NCBI GenBank assembly: GCA_023443925.1
Contig: JAEZSL010000397.1
Span: 1-34,217 of the forward strand
Reading direction: 5' to 3'
Source of the DNA: Bacillota bacterium
GTDB taxonomy: Bacteria > Bacillota_A > Clostridia > Lachnospirales > Lachnospiraceae
DNA length: 34,217 nucleotides
Numbering within the stretch: position 1 is the stretch's first letter; the number at the start of each line of letters is the position of its first letter. A program made the position numbers and the translations under genes. The notes beneath the pieces were generated by a model, which saw only the letters and a program-made list of their open reading frames with translations, ran no database searches and was not told the DNA's origin. Shown here piece after piece: positions 15,444 through 23,243 of the stretch.

Positions 15444-17138
15444 CTAATTAATTTCAATATAATCAAGTTCTGCGTATCCGGTTCCTCCGGAGAAACCTGG
15501 ACTTCCTTTTGCCAAACGGATAATATTAATGCCTGCTTTCAGATTTACACTTACATTAATACTGCCAAACTGACCCCATCCCCCAGTTGCCGGATAATTA
15601 ACCGTTGACCAGGAGCCATTATTATAAGCTAAGCCCTGGGTTGCATTAGAACCTGTCCCGTTCGCATATCTTATTGTCATGGTATATGCCTTTGCTGTTG
15701 GTACATTCACTGTAAAATCTACAAAACTAAACCTTGGCATACCAGCATCATTATAATCAATCTGCGCTACATACCTGCTGTCTGAAGCACTGGAACCTGA
15801 GCTAATATTTGCTTCTGTTATTGCGGCCTTTTCTGCCTCATACCGTACCTGGGTATTGCTGATTCCAGGCGTAATATAGATGCGGTATCCATCAGTACCA
15901 TTGCAGCCGGTTACCGGAACTGTTATCTGACCATTCGTAACCGGATAATTGCCTGCCATAACCGTAACCGGGCCGTTGGATACGGTATCCTTACTCGTCC
16001 AGCTTACTTTCTCTACTTTCACCGTGGCGTTAGCACCAATAAAGGAGGGAATATTTCTAAAAACTACATTTACCGTTCCATCATTGATTCCGCCGAACAA
16101 TAAAGAAACATACTTGGAATTGTCATCCACGCAGGCAAACCCATCTACCTGATCACTGTTATCATTTGGCGGGGTTACACTGACCATATTTCCGCTCATA
16201 TCACCATACCATTTGTAAAACCACCAGCCTGCACCTTTTTGAGTATTGCTGGCTAAAAGACTTCCCAGTCTGCCCGGTGCCCCTGTCCACCACCAGGTAA
16301 TACAGGCGGAATCCACCTTATACCTTTCAAATTTAGCAATAAATCTTGCTGACGGACCGGGCGCCCCTTCCTTTGCATGGTCCGTATCGCAGTATTCATT
16401 AATACTAATGGGTATTGCAGCGATACCAAGGGAGGTTTCCAACGCCCTGTAATCTTTCAGATTGGAAGCAGTACTTGTGTTAGAAGACAGTTCATGCCAG
16501 CAGATAATATCCGGCAGGCAGTTATTTGCCTTACAATATGTTAAAAAGCCGGACATTCTGGAATGATTATAATAGGAGTAGGAGGGACCGATTATTTTAG
16601 CTGTAGGATCAGCCGCTCTTATTGCTGCATAAGTCTGTGACCACATATTTTCAAAGGTTCCGTTTGAGGTTTTCCAGGTACCGTCTGGTTCATTCCAGAT
16701 TTCATAACCATAAAAATTACTGTATCCGGAAGCCTTTTTATCCGAAATAACAGACCGAACAGAATTTAACCAGTTTGTCATTCCCGAAAAATTATATGGC
16801 CAGCCTGGAAAGATATCTGCAAGCCGTATCATAACCTTTCCGGTAGTACCATTAAGCCTTCCGGCAACCGGAATAGCTGCCCCGATTGGCTGCTGATACC
16901 CTGAACCGGCTCTTGCCGGATTCGTAAATACTCCTGGTTTTAAAGGTGCTACCAGTGCAGATATATTAGCCGGAATGGTTTCAGTAATGCCATATAAGGA
17001 ACCACTGGCACAATGGCTTACCGGTCTTAAGGTTGTCCCAAGGTCGACGTTAAGTGTCGAGGCTGCCGCTGCATTCGTATATGGGAACATACTGACTAAC
17101 ATAATGATGCCTAATAAAAAAACTGCCGCTCGTTTCAT
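15444..17138 (-). CDS. secreted clan GH-A glycosidase (GH39-like) with C-terminal CBM
   Basis: The 564-residue exported protein starts at ATG 17138: AGGAGG lies 6 bases before it, and the in-frame ATG at 17153 contains this site and cannot use it. Signal peptide 1-26. Residues about 30-330 look like a TIM barrel: GYEIWNEPDG gives acid/base E150, and PISINEYC gives nucleophile E248, the paired NE motifs of clan GH-A. A small beta domain follows (about 335-430). Residues about 434-564 are a CBM6/CBM35-like module (VRYEAEKAAITEA ... LDYIEIN). Closest impression is GH39-like enzymes (xylosidase, arabinosidase or similar); exact family and substrate are uncertain. A TATAAT element (17264-17259) with a weak -35 lies about 120 bases upstream, again compatible with activator-dependent expression. 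Confidence 0.8.
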   Translation of the reverse strand: MKRAAVFLLGIIMLVSMFPYTNAAAASTLNVDLGTTLRPVSHCASGSLYGITETIPANISALVAPLKPGVFTNPARAGSGYQQPIGAAIPVAGRLNGTTGKVMIRLADIFPGWPYNFSGMTNWLNSVRSVISDKKASGYSNFYGYEIWNEPDGTWKTSNGTFENMWSQTYAAIRAADPTAKIIGPSYSYYNHSRMSGFLTYCKANNCLPDIICWHELSSNTSTASNLKDYRALETSLGIAAIPISINEYCDTDHAKEGAPGPSARFIAKFERYKVDSACITWWWTGAPGRLGSLLASNTQKGAGWWFYKWYGDMSGNMVSVTPPNDNSDQVDGFACVDDNSKYVSLLFGGINDGTVNVVFRNIPSFIGANATVKVEKVSWTSKDTVSNGPVTVMAGNYPVTNGQITVPVTGCNGTDGYRIYITPGISNTQVRYEAEKAAITEANISSGSSASDSRYVAQIDYNDAGMPRFSFVDFTVNVPTAKAYTMTIRYANGTGSNATQGLAYNNGSWSTVNYPATGGWGQFGSINVSVNLKAGINIIRLAKGSPGFSGGTGYAELDYIEIN

Positions 17139-17296
17139 ATATAACCTCCTCATAATATTATTATATAGTTTCTAATAGGTATTTATTTGAACTGTCTTTC
17201 TATGCCGGCGTTATAAAAACAGATTCAAATCGTAACATATCAGGATGCCTGTAATATTATTATAGAGGATTAGAAAATCTGAAAGGGATAAAAAAA

Positions 17297-17461
17297 CTAA
17301 AAAAGGTCGAATAAACTAACTTCATAGTTTACAATTACCTTTAAGGTTACTTCTGTTAATTCTGCATTCAGATCACTTTCCGCTACTACATCAAACTGCG
17401 GAACAAGGAAAGTAATAAGGCAATGGAGTTGTATAAATACTTGAGTAATAATAAAGATGGA
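17297..17461 (-). pseudogene. possible gene remnant: open frame without a start
   Basis: After the TAA of the esterase gene the same frame stays open for more than 50 codons to TAG at 17297-17299. From about codon 18 on it looks protein-like (PQFDVVAESDLNAELTEV and then VIVNYEVSLF), with codon use like the neighbours. There is no start codon with a ribosome site. It may be the tail of a deleted gene, or chance. No family recognised. The interval 17139-17461 otherwise holds the glycosidase promoter region. Confidence 0.22.
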
Positions 17462-18226
17462 TTACTGTCTTATGGCTTGAACTACACTATGCACGCACTG
17501 ATTAATTACTTCCAGCTCTTTATCCTCTGCAACAACCCCATCTACAGCCGGCGGAACATAACCGTTATTCAATATATCTTTCTTCATAACATATTCATAC
17601 CAGGTTGCCGCAAGAGCATATCTTCCATAAACATAATCCATATGAAAACCATCTCTGCACAGACTTTTCCCACCGTTTCTGTAATCGAAAGGAGAAAGCT
17701 TTCTTAATTTTTGTACCACCTCTCCTGAGGGAATCAAGCCTAAAGACAACTCCTTTGCCACGGTATCATAACACTTTACTAATTTTTCATACATTTCTTT
17801 CTGGCTGTTATGATAAAAGGCAAAATGCTCATGAGCCGAATCAAGTTCGTAAGCCCAAGTCTGATGGATTAACTGAGTCGCTTCCGGAACGTGTTGCCTG
17901 ATATAATTCGATAAATTAACTATATAAGGATAATAAGAGTCCAGGATTCCGCTGTAACCACTGCATTGCTGCATCGTAACGATATCCCATTTTTCTTCCG
18001 TTAACGCCTTATGTATGCTAACCAATTTACCGGTACTTTTCCCATTCAGCTGATAATCATAATCTGCCTTATCCTCACAAATATTATTCCAATGCCGCTC
18101 AAGAGAACACCCGCCAATATAGAGATTTACGGTTTTACATTCAATACCGCCATGCACTGCAAGACTGTGAAGATAGGCTGTTGCATCCTCGGAAAAACTA
18201 TTGCCGATTGCCAATATTTTAATCAT
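17462..18226 (-). CDS. SGNH-hydrolase-like esterase (DUF4886 type)
   Basis: The 254-residue cytoplasmic protein opens with IKILAIGNSFSEDA, the block-I GNS motif of SGNH/GDSL-like hydrolases with probable nucleophile S10. A C-terminal CRDGFHMDYVYGRYALA segment supplies the probable Asp-x-x-His pair. This matches proteins called DUF4886. No signal peptide. GGAAAGG lies about 7 bases before the ATG. Placed at the head of the xylan locus, it could remove acetyl groups from imported xylo-oligosaccharides; that is inference from context and no activity is proven for the family by this sequence. Confidence 0.72.
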   Translation of the reverse strand: MIKILAIGNSFSEDATAYLHSLAVHGGIECKTVNLYIGGCSLERHWNNICEDKADYDYQLNGKSTGKLVSIHKALTEEKWDIVTMQQCSGYSGILDSYYPYIVNLSNYIRQHVPEATQLIHQTWAYELDSAHEHFAFYHNSQKEMYEKLVKCYDTVAKELSLGLIPSGEVVQKLRKLSPFDYRNGGKSLCRDGFHMDYVYGRYALAATWYEYVMKKDILNNGYVPPAVDGVVAEDKELEVINQCVHSVVQAIRQ

Positions 18227-18410
18227 AACATAACCTTTCCTGTCTGTTTTTGCTTTTATGTTAACACGAATACCATTATATTACAATTGGAAACTTCCCT
18301 TCCCTTAATTTTGATTACTTGATTTATGACACTTTACACCACTTTATCAATATATTATAATAATCCTAACTTTAGGAAAATCTTAACATTTTAATAAAAG
18401 GAGAAGGAAT

Positions 18411-19199
18411 ATGTATCAGCATCATGAAGAATCAATTCAAAACTTAATTCAGTATTTTAGTGACCGCGAAGAAATTATTGCCGTAATCTTAGGCGGCTCC
18501 GTGGCAAAAGGAACTGCCAGGGAGGACTCCGATATAGATGCCATGGTTATCGTTACTCCTGAGTACTATGAAAAGCGTGCAAGCGAAAACAGCATTGTAG
18601 AATGTATCAGCGGAGAATGCACGTATGAAGGAGGTTATTTCGATATCAAGTACTATACCAAGGATTTCATTAAAACAACTGCCAAGATAGGCAGTGAACC
18701 TGCCCGGAATGCATTCTTGGGGGCATATGCCCTTTTCAGTAAAGATCCTGAGATTCCTGGTGTCATTACTGCCATATCCGTATTCCCGGAACGAGATATG
18801 AGTAAAAAACTATTATCCTTCTACAGCTCCCTCTGTCTGCATTATGATTACTTCTGGCCGCTGTCTAAAGATAATCCTTACATGAAAATACGTGCTGCCG
18901 CTGAAATTACCTACTGCTGCTACCGCATTATATTGCAGGAAAATAAAATTCTTTTTCCCTGTAACAGAAGGTTAGAGGAATTTGTATCCAAAGCTCCCAA
19001 TAAGCCGGAAGGAATCATCGAATTAGGGCGGGAATTTTTAACAAAGCTGGATGATGAATCCGTTAAGAAATTCGTGGATGCCACCAAAGGCTGGATGACC
19101 TATGAACCCCCGAAGGATTATAACGAAATTCTGACCTGCTATACCAAAGATTACGAACTGTGGTGGAAAGAGCCCAGGCCCCTGGTAAATGAGTGGTAA
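18411..19199 (+). CDS. nucleotidyltransferase-domain protein (aminoglycoside adenylyltransferase-like fold)
   Basis: The 262-residue soluble protein carries the Pol-beta-type nucleotidyltransferase signature GGS-x10-D-x-D (G28, G29, S30, D41, D43) near its N-terminus, followed by an all-helical C-terminal half. It would transfer a nucleotide to a small molecule or protein. The substrate is unknown, and resistance to an aminoglycoside is only one possibility. GGAGAAGG lies 4-5 bases before the ATG. It is monocistronic: its own terminator follows and the next gene is convergent. Confidence 0.8.
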   Translation: MYQHHEESIQNLIQYFSDREEIIAVILGGSVAKGTAREDSDIDAMVIVTPEYYEKRASENSIVECISGECTYEGGYFDIKYYTKDFIKTTAKIGSEPARNAFLGAYALFSKDPEIPGVITAISVFPERDMSKKLLSFYSSLCLHYDYFWPLSKDNPYMKIRAAAEITYCCYRIILQENKILFPCNRRLEEFVSKAPNKPEGIIELGREFLTKLDDESVKKFVDATKGWMTYEPPKDYNEILTCYTKDYELWWKEPRPLVNEW

Positions 19200-19215
19200 A
19201 ATACTGATTTAAATA

Positions 19216-19250
19216 AGAGTAAGCCAGGGCCATCTGCCCCGGCTTACTCT
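19216..19250 (+). terminator. terminator between convergent genes
   Basis: AGAGTAAGCC-A-GGGC and GCCC-C-GGCTTACTCT form a 14-pair stem with one mismatch, followed by ATTAATTAG on the plus strand. It sits 16 bases after the nucleotidyltransferase stop and may serve both convergent genes. Confidence 0.8.
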
Positions 19251-19289
19251 ATTAATTAGAACTTAATCCCGCTTCATTGAAACTGGATA

Positions 19290-20447
19290 TTATATTCGTA
19301 TTTTAGCGGTTATTTTCCTGATGATATAATGACTTAGAACAAAACAAATCACCAAACTAAGAATTGATACTATCACGAACTTTAATAACGGATTAAGGGA
19401 TATACCCCTTATTAACAATGCGGTAAAGATTGTGACCGGAGCATGTATAATATAAACCGTATATGCATCGCCGCTTATTGTTCTTGCGATTCTCCCTTGC
19501 CTGTCATAGCTTTTTCTGAATACATATAGCATACTAATACACATACCTACGCAGAAGATAGCCTGATGAAACGAAAGAAACAGGGAATGCAGATCAATAC
19601 CACCCTGGAATGGCTTAAGATTATTATAAAATCCAAGTGATCCCAAACCGATTTCAAGCAATAGAAACTCGGCAGCTGTTATAATTACCCATATCCTTCC
19701 TGTCGCATTCTCTAATTTTAGAAACCACTCATTGTGGTACGCCAGGATTCCAATAATAAACAAACTTATATATTGCGGGAAATATGCAATCTGCAGATGG
19801 AATACTTCTTCGCCCATCTTAAAGCAGATTCGGGTCAAAAAGGTAAACACCGCTAAGAACACAATAAAGATAATAATCTTTCGGTTAGTTAATGTAATCT
19901 TTCCCGATGCTTTCTTATTCTCATTTTTATGAAGCAAACGAATAATAGCATAAAGAATAGTAAAGAGCAGTAAAGCTTCTATAAACCAAAGATGACCCGG
20001 AGGAAGATTCTTAAACCCAAGCACATTATAGCTGTAAAAATCCAGAAATGTAATTCTGTTCCCTGTATTCGTTCTATACTTTATATACTCCAACACAGGA
20101 ATGAACGTAAACATAAAAAGCAAAAGCGGTACTCCAAGCCTTATAATCCTGTCCTTTACAAAAGCCCCAAACCCCTTGCGGTTATAAGAAGCCGGTGTAA
20201 AATATCCTGCAATTAAAAAGAAAAGCCCCATGAAATACATCTGATTCATACTTGTAAATGTAGAAAAGACTGTATTTGCAACAACATTGCCTGTATGCTC
20301 GAGATAATACCAGCTGCCGCCTGAACCATAGGTTACGGCGACATGGTGCAGAACAACTAATATTGTTAAAAAGATTCTTAAATTATCTATAAAATATAAT
20401 CTTGCTTTGCTGCCTGCCTCTGCCCTATCATTCCTTTTCGGATTCAT
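19290..20447 (-). CDS. integral membrane acyltransferase (acyltransferase-3 family)
   Basis: The 385-residue protein has about ten hydrophobic helices and the N-terminal LYFIDNLRIFLTILVVLHHV region, whose Arg and His are the conserved catalytic-site residues of the OafA/MdoC-like acyltransferase-3 family. PGHLWFIEALLLF near residue 150 and VYIIHAPV near residue 345 are further landmarks. Such enzymes O-acylate surface glycans or small glycosides at the membrane. GGGGG lies 4-5 bases before the ATG. No glycan-synthesis genes adjoin it, so the acceptor is unknown. Confidence 0.9.
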   Translation of the reverse strand: MNPKRNDRAEAGSKARLYFIDNLRIFLTILVVLHHVAVTYGSGGSWYYLEHTGNVVANTVFSTFTSMNQMYFMGLFFLIAGYFTPASYNRKGFGAFVKDRIIRLGVPLLLFMFTFIPVLEYIKYRTNTGNRITFLDFYSYNVLGFKNLPPGHLWFIEALLLFTILYAIIRLLHKNENKKASGKITLTNRKIIIFIVFLAVFTFLTRICFKMGEEVFHLQIAYFPQYISLFIIGILAYHNEWFLKLENATGRIWVIITAAEFLLLEIGLGSLGFYNNLKPFQGGIDLHSLFLSFHQAIFCVGMCISMLYVFRKSYDRQGRIARTISGDAYTVYIIHAPVTIFTALLIRGISLNPLLKFVIVSILSLVICFVLSHYIIRKITAKIRI

Positions 20448-20587
20448 ACATCCCCCTGGTCTTTATTAATAAAACTTATTTAAATTATTCAAAGTATAAT
20501 CTAACATGCTACATTTCATAAAAGTCCGGTAAACCAGGCTCTTTCTTAAGTGACAGAATCAAAGCTGCTTGTCTTACAATTATAAAT

Positions 20588-21238
20588 CTAAAAAGCCAGT
20601 GGAGTGCCGCAATACTCACATTCCGTAGCGGTACCTTCCGTAACCACACCGTTTGCACCACAATTCGGACAATTGATTGCCTTTTTTCTCTTTTCCTTTT
20701 GATTGGACTGGTTTAAAATAACCTGATGTATATTGTTCCGACTGCCTGGCAGTATAATTTCCTGACGGTTCAGGTCAATGTAAGCCCCCGGAAAGAAACC
20801 GCAGTCTATCATCTCCTGAATATCGGTTAGTGCAACCTTTGGCGGTACCGCAGCAGATCTGGCAATCTCTGCAATACTTGATACCTTACCGTTTACGATA
20901 TGGTAATAACGATTATACCGCATGCCCTTTTGCTTCATTTTTCTTGCGCCATACAGAACCCTCAGACCCGGGACGATAAAAATTCCTCCAAGAAAAATAA
21001 ACGCGATAATAACACTTGTGAATCCCTCTGCATTATTATCTGTTGTGAATAACAAGCTGATATATAAAGCACCAATTGATACCAAGATCCAGCCCAATAC
21101 ATTTACTATCTTGCTATTCCTTAAGCTTTCCGTTTTATCTTCTGTTAATCTCCTATGTAAAAAATAGATACCCAGCGGAAAGAATAAAATAAACCAAAGA
21201 AATACTACCCAACCGGATGTCCGCCTCCCATTATACAT
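20588..21238 (-). CDS. membrane protein with winged-helix-like and zinc-ribbon domains (copy 1)
   Basis: The 216-residue product has two N-terminal hydrophobic regions (about 8-28 and 46-95). A soluble segment (about 108-165) looks like a winged helix (VSSIAEIARSAAVPPKVALTDIQEMIDCGFFPGAYIDLNRQEI). A C-terminal CPNCGA...CEYCG zinc ribbon ends the protein. The next gene encodes the same architecture, so the two are tandem paralogues in one operon separated by 18 bases. GAGGAGG precedes the ATG. Function unknown. The fold suggests a membrane-tethered scaffold or regulator. Confidence 0.65.
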   Translation of the reverse strand: MYNGRRTSGWVVFLWFILFFPLGIYFLHRRLTEDKTESLRNSKIVNVLGWILVSIGALYISLLFTTDNNAEGFTSVIIAFIFLGGIFIVPGLRVLYGARKMKQKGMRYNRYYHIVNGKVSSIAEIARSAAVPPKVALTDIQEMIDCGFFPGAYIDLNRQEIILPGSRNNIHQVILNQSNQKEKRKKAINCPNCGANGVVTEGTATECEYCGTPLAF

Positions 21239-21256
21239 CGCTATAAACCCTCCTCT

Positions 21257-21814
21257 TTAGCTATCCAGCGGTGATCCGCAATATTCACACTCTATGATTT
21301 TACCCTTAATCCCCTTGTTAAAGCCTCCGCAGTTCTTACAGGTCACAGATTGGTATTCTACCGGCTGTGTTTTCACGCCTGCAACACTCTGGCTTAAAGG
21401 TGACTGTCTGCCATGGTTATGAAAAACAATTCTGTTCTCAACTCTATCTATATAGACATCGGTGAAAAATCTTCTTTTTATCATAAGATCTAAATTATTT
21501 CTTACTGCTTCCGGGGTTACCCGCAGTGACGACGCCAATTTATCGATGGAGCCAAAAGGATCCGAGGATAAACGGAAGGAGTATTCTTTCACATCCCTGA
21601 CTAATTTCTTACGCTTTCTGCTTAATACAATTAGAAAGACCCCTAATAATGTAAACAACATATAGAAAAAGACAGAAGATACCGAGTCCTCTACATCGTC
21701 TAACATACTTACAACAACCACCAAGCCAAAAAGCACAGTAAAAAATATACCACAGACAAACTGTACCTTTTCAACAATCTTACTATATAAAACCGCTGAT
21801 TTCGAATAATTCAT
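21257..21814 (-). CDS. membrane protein with winged-helix-like and zinc-ribbon domains (copy 2)
   Basis: The 185-residue product is a paralogue of the downstream protein: two helices (about 18-65), a winged-helix-like part (FGSIDKLASSLRVTPEAVRNNLDLMIKRRFFTDVYIDRVENRIV) and a C-terminal zinc ribbon CKNCGG...CEYCGS. ATG 21814 is chosen because GGGAGG lies 8 bases upstream; an in-frame ATG at 21832 would overlap that site. The two genes probably share a promoter in the 21830-21900 region. Function unknown. Confidence 0.65.
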   Translation of the reverse strand: MNYSKSAVLYSKIVEKVQFVCGIFFTVLFGLVVVVSMLDDVEDSVSSVFFYMLFTLLGVFLIVLSRKRKKLVRDVKEYSFRLSSDPFGSIDKLASSLRVTPEAVRNNLDLMIKRRFFTDVYIDRVENRIVFHNHGRQSPLSQSVAGVKTQPVEYQSVTCKNCGGFNKGIKGKIIECEYCGSPLDS

Positions 21815-21900
21815 ATCAGATACCTCCCACATTCAAGTTCTTTACTCCCATGTTACATCTTTTTACCAGATTACGTTTCATTGCATTATATGAAATACCT

Positions 21901-21963
21901 ATGTATCTGACTTATAATGAAATACCCAAATTATTCGCGTATATCATTATAAGTCAGATACAT
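21901..21963. repeat. 20-bp perfect inverted repeat
   Basis: ATGTATCTGACTTATAATGA (21901-21920) recurs as its exact reverse complement at 21944-21963 with a 23-base loop. The left arm is also flanked by a direct duplication: TTATATGAAATACCTA just before it and TTATAATGAAATACCCA at its inner end. There is no T run typical of a terminator. It could be a large operator for the two zinc-ribbon genes, or the scar or ends of a small mobile element. Confidence 0.85.
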
Positions 21964-22101
21964 TAATATTATCACTCAAACCTCAAAACCACAATATTTC
22001 TTTCAATTTTTTTGCATAAATGTATTATTATTATTCAAAAACATCTTTTATTTTATATCAATCAGCCAAATAGAATTAAAATCTGCTTTTACTAGCTGTT
22101 T

Positions 22102-22340
22102 CCAGATCTGAAGATCTGCATTTTCAATGACAAAACTCCGGTGCGAATTCTGCCGCCGGGCTTTTATTTTATAGAACATTTATCTATAAGAAAGAGTCTG
22201 GCTTGCCAGACTCTAGTGCTGACGCGCTGTCACGACAGTGACATCTTCCAAAGGATTTATCCTTTTGCGTGTTCATGTGCATCCTGCCTGGAAGGTTTTT
22301 TAATTTATAGAGGTAAGTTTGGAGAACTTTCCTATAAAAA
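22102..22340. other. hairpin-rich intergenic element, possible structured RNA or miniature mobile element
   Basis: Hairpins follow one another here. CAGATC-TGAA-GATCTG lies near 22103-22118. A perfect 10-bp stem AGAGTCTGGC-TT-GCCAGACTCT is at 22193-22214. TGTCAC-GACA-GTGACA is at 22228-22243. AAAGGAT-TT-ATCCTTT (22250-22265) is enclosed by CTTCCA (22245-22250) / TGGAAG (22289-22294). An imperfect TATAG...CTATA stem spans about 22306-22336. Local GC is higher than in other spacers. On the minus strand a 32-codon ORF (22282 to 22184) spans the same DNA (contains GRCHCRDSASALESGKPDSF). I recognise no named family. It lies beyond the terminator of the metal-transport operon. Confidence 0.45.
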
Positions 22341-22342
22341 AA

Positions 22343-22391
22343 CTCTTCACTCTGCTCACCAGCATAGACTGTCAGGCGATAGAGTAAAGAG
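22343..22391 (-). terminator. terminator of the metal-chelate permease-ATPase operon
   Basis: On the minus strand CTCTTTACTCT (22391-22381) pairs with AGAGTGAAGAG (22353-22343) with one mismatch, followed by seven T residues (22342-22336). It lies about 55 bases past the ATPase stop. Confidence 0.75.
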
Positions 22392-22446
22392 CTTTCTTTT
22401 ATAAATCTGTAAATATAATTACATCGTTTTATACAGATGTGTTGTA

Positions 22447-23208
22447 TTACGTCAGATATGCGATGCTAAGACCGCCGGTAACCGGGTTTTTATAGATCTC
22501 ACACTCGACTTCATAGATATCAGAGATCAGCCGTTTGGTGAGAATTTCTTCGGGCGTACCACAAGCTGCGACCTTACCTTTCTTCACAACATAGAGATAA
22601 TCACAGTAATGTGCTGCCAGTTCCAGGTCGTGTAAGGCTGCCAGGGTTCCAACTCTCATACGCTTAACCACCGATAAAATCTGCAGCTGGTATTTAATAT
22701 CCAGGTGGTTGGTGGGCTCATCCAGAATTAAGAATTCCGGCTGCTGCGCAATGGCTCTTGCCAAAATTACACGTTGTTTCTCTCCGCCTGAAAGGGAGGC
22801 GTAACTACGGTCTTCATATTCGGACAGGCTGACCTTAGCCAGGGCATCCTTAACGATCTGGAAATCCGCTTCCGTATCCGCTTCCATAAGCCCTTTGTGA
22901 GGGGTCCGCCCCATCAGTACCATTTCCTTAACGCTGAAGTCAAAACTCATTTCATTAAACTGTCCAACCACACCCATCAATTTAGAAACCATTTTAGGGC
23001 CGGATTTTAATACGTCCAGTTCATTTAAATGCACCTTGCCATTCTTTGGTTTAATTACTTTATATATACTTTTTAAAAGAGTGGATTTTCCGCACCCGTT
23101 GGGGCCGATCAGTCCAACAAACTGCTTATTTTTTACCTTAATCGAAATATCTTTTACAATATCCGTATCCGATAAGGTTACCCAGATATTATCTGCTCTA
23201 AGCTCCAT
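22447..23208 (-). CDS. metal-chelate (siderophore/haem/corrinoid) ABC transporter ATPase, FecE-like
   Basis: The 253-residue cytoplasmic ATPase has Walker A GPNGCGKS (35-42), the signature LSGGEKQR, Walker B FLILDEPTNHLD and the H-loop in ALHDLELA, all typical of FecE/BtuD-type importers. ATG 23208 is chosen because AAGGAGG lies 9 bases upstream; the longer frame upstream would place that site inside the coding region. It follows the permease with 35 bases between and shares its promoter. Confidence 0.95.
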   Translation of the reverse strand: MELRADNIWVTLSDTDIVKDISIKVKNKQFVGLIGPNGCGKSTLLKSIYKVIKPKNGKVHLNELDVLKSGPKMVSKLMGVVGQFNEMSFDFSVKEMVLMGRTPHKGLMEADTEADFQIVKDALAKVSLSEYEDRSYASLSGGEKQRVILARAIAQQPEFLILDEPTNHLDIKYQLQILSVVKRMRVGTLAALHDLELAAHYCDYLYVVKKGKVAACGTPEEILTKRLISDIYEVECEIYKNPVTGGLSIAYLT

Positions 23209-23243
23209 ACAAGAAAGCCTCCTTCTCTTCACCGAATCATAAA

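Noticed and set aside
22141..22404. 87-codon plus-strand ORF
   Set aside because: It overlaps the hairpin-rich element and an intrinsic terminator, has no ribosome binding site and no recognisable protein features.
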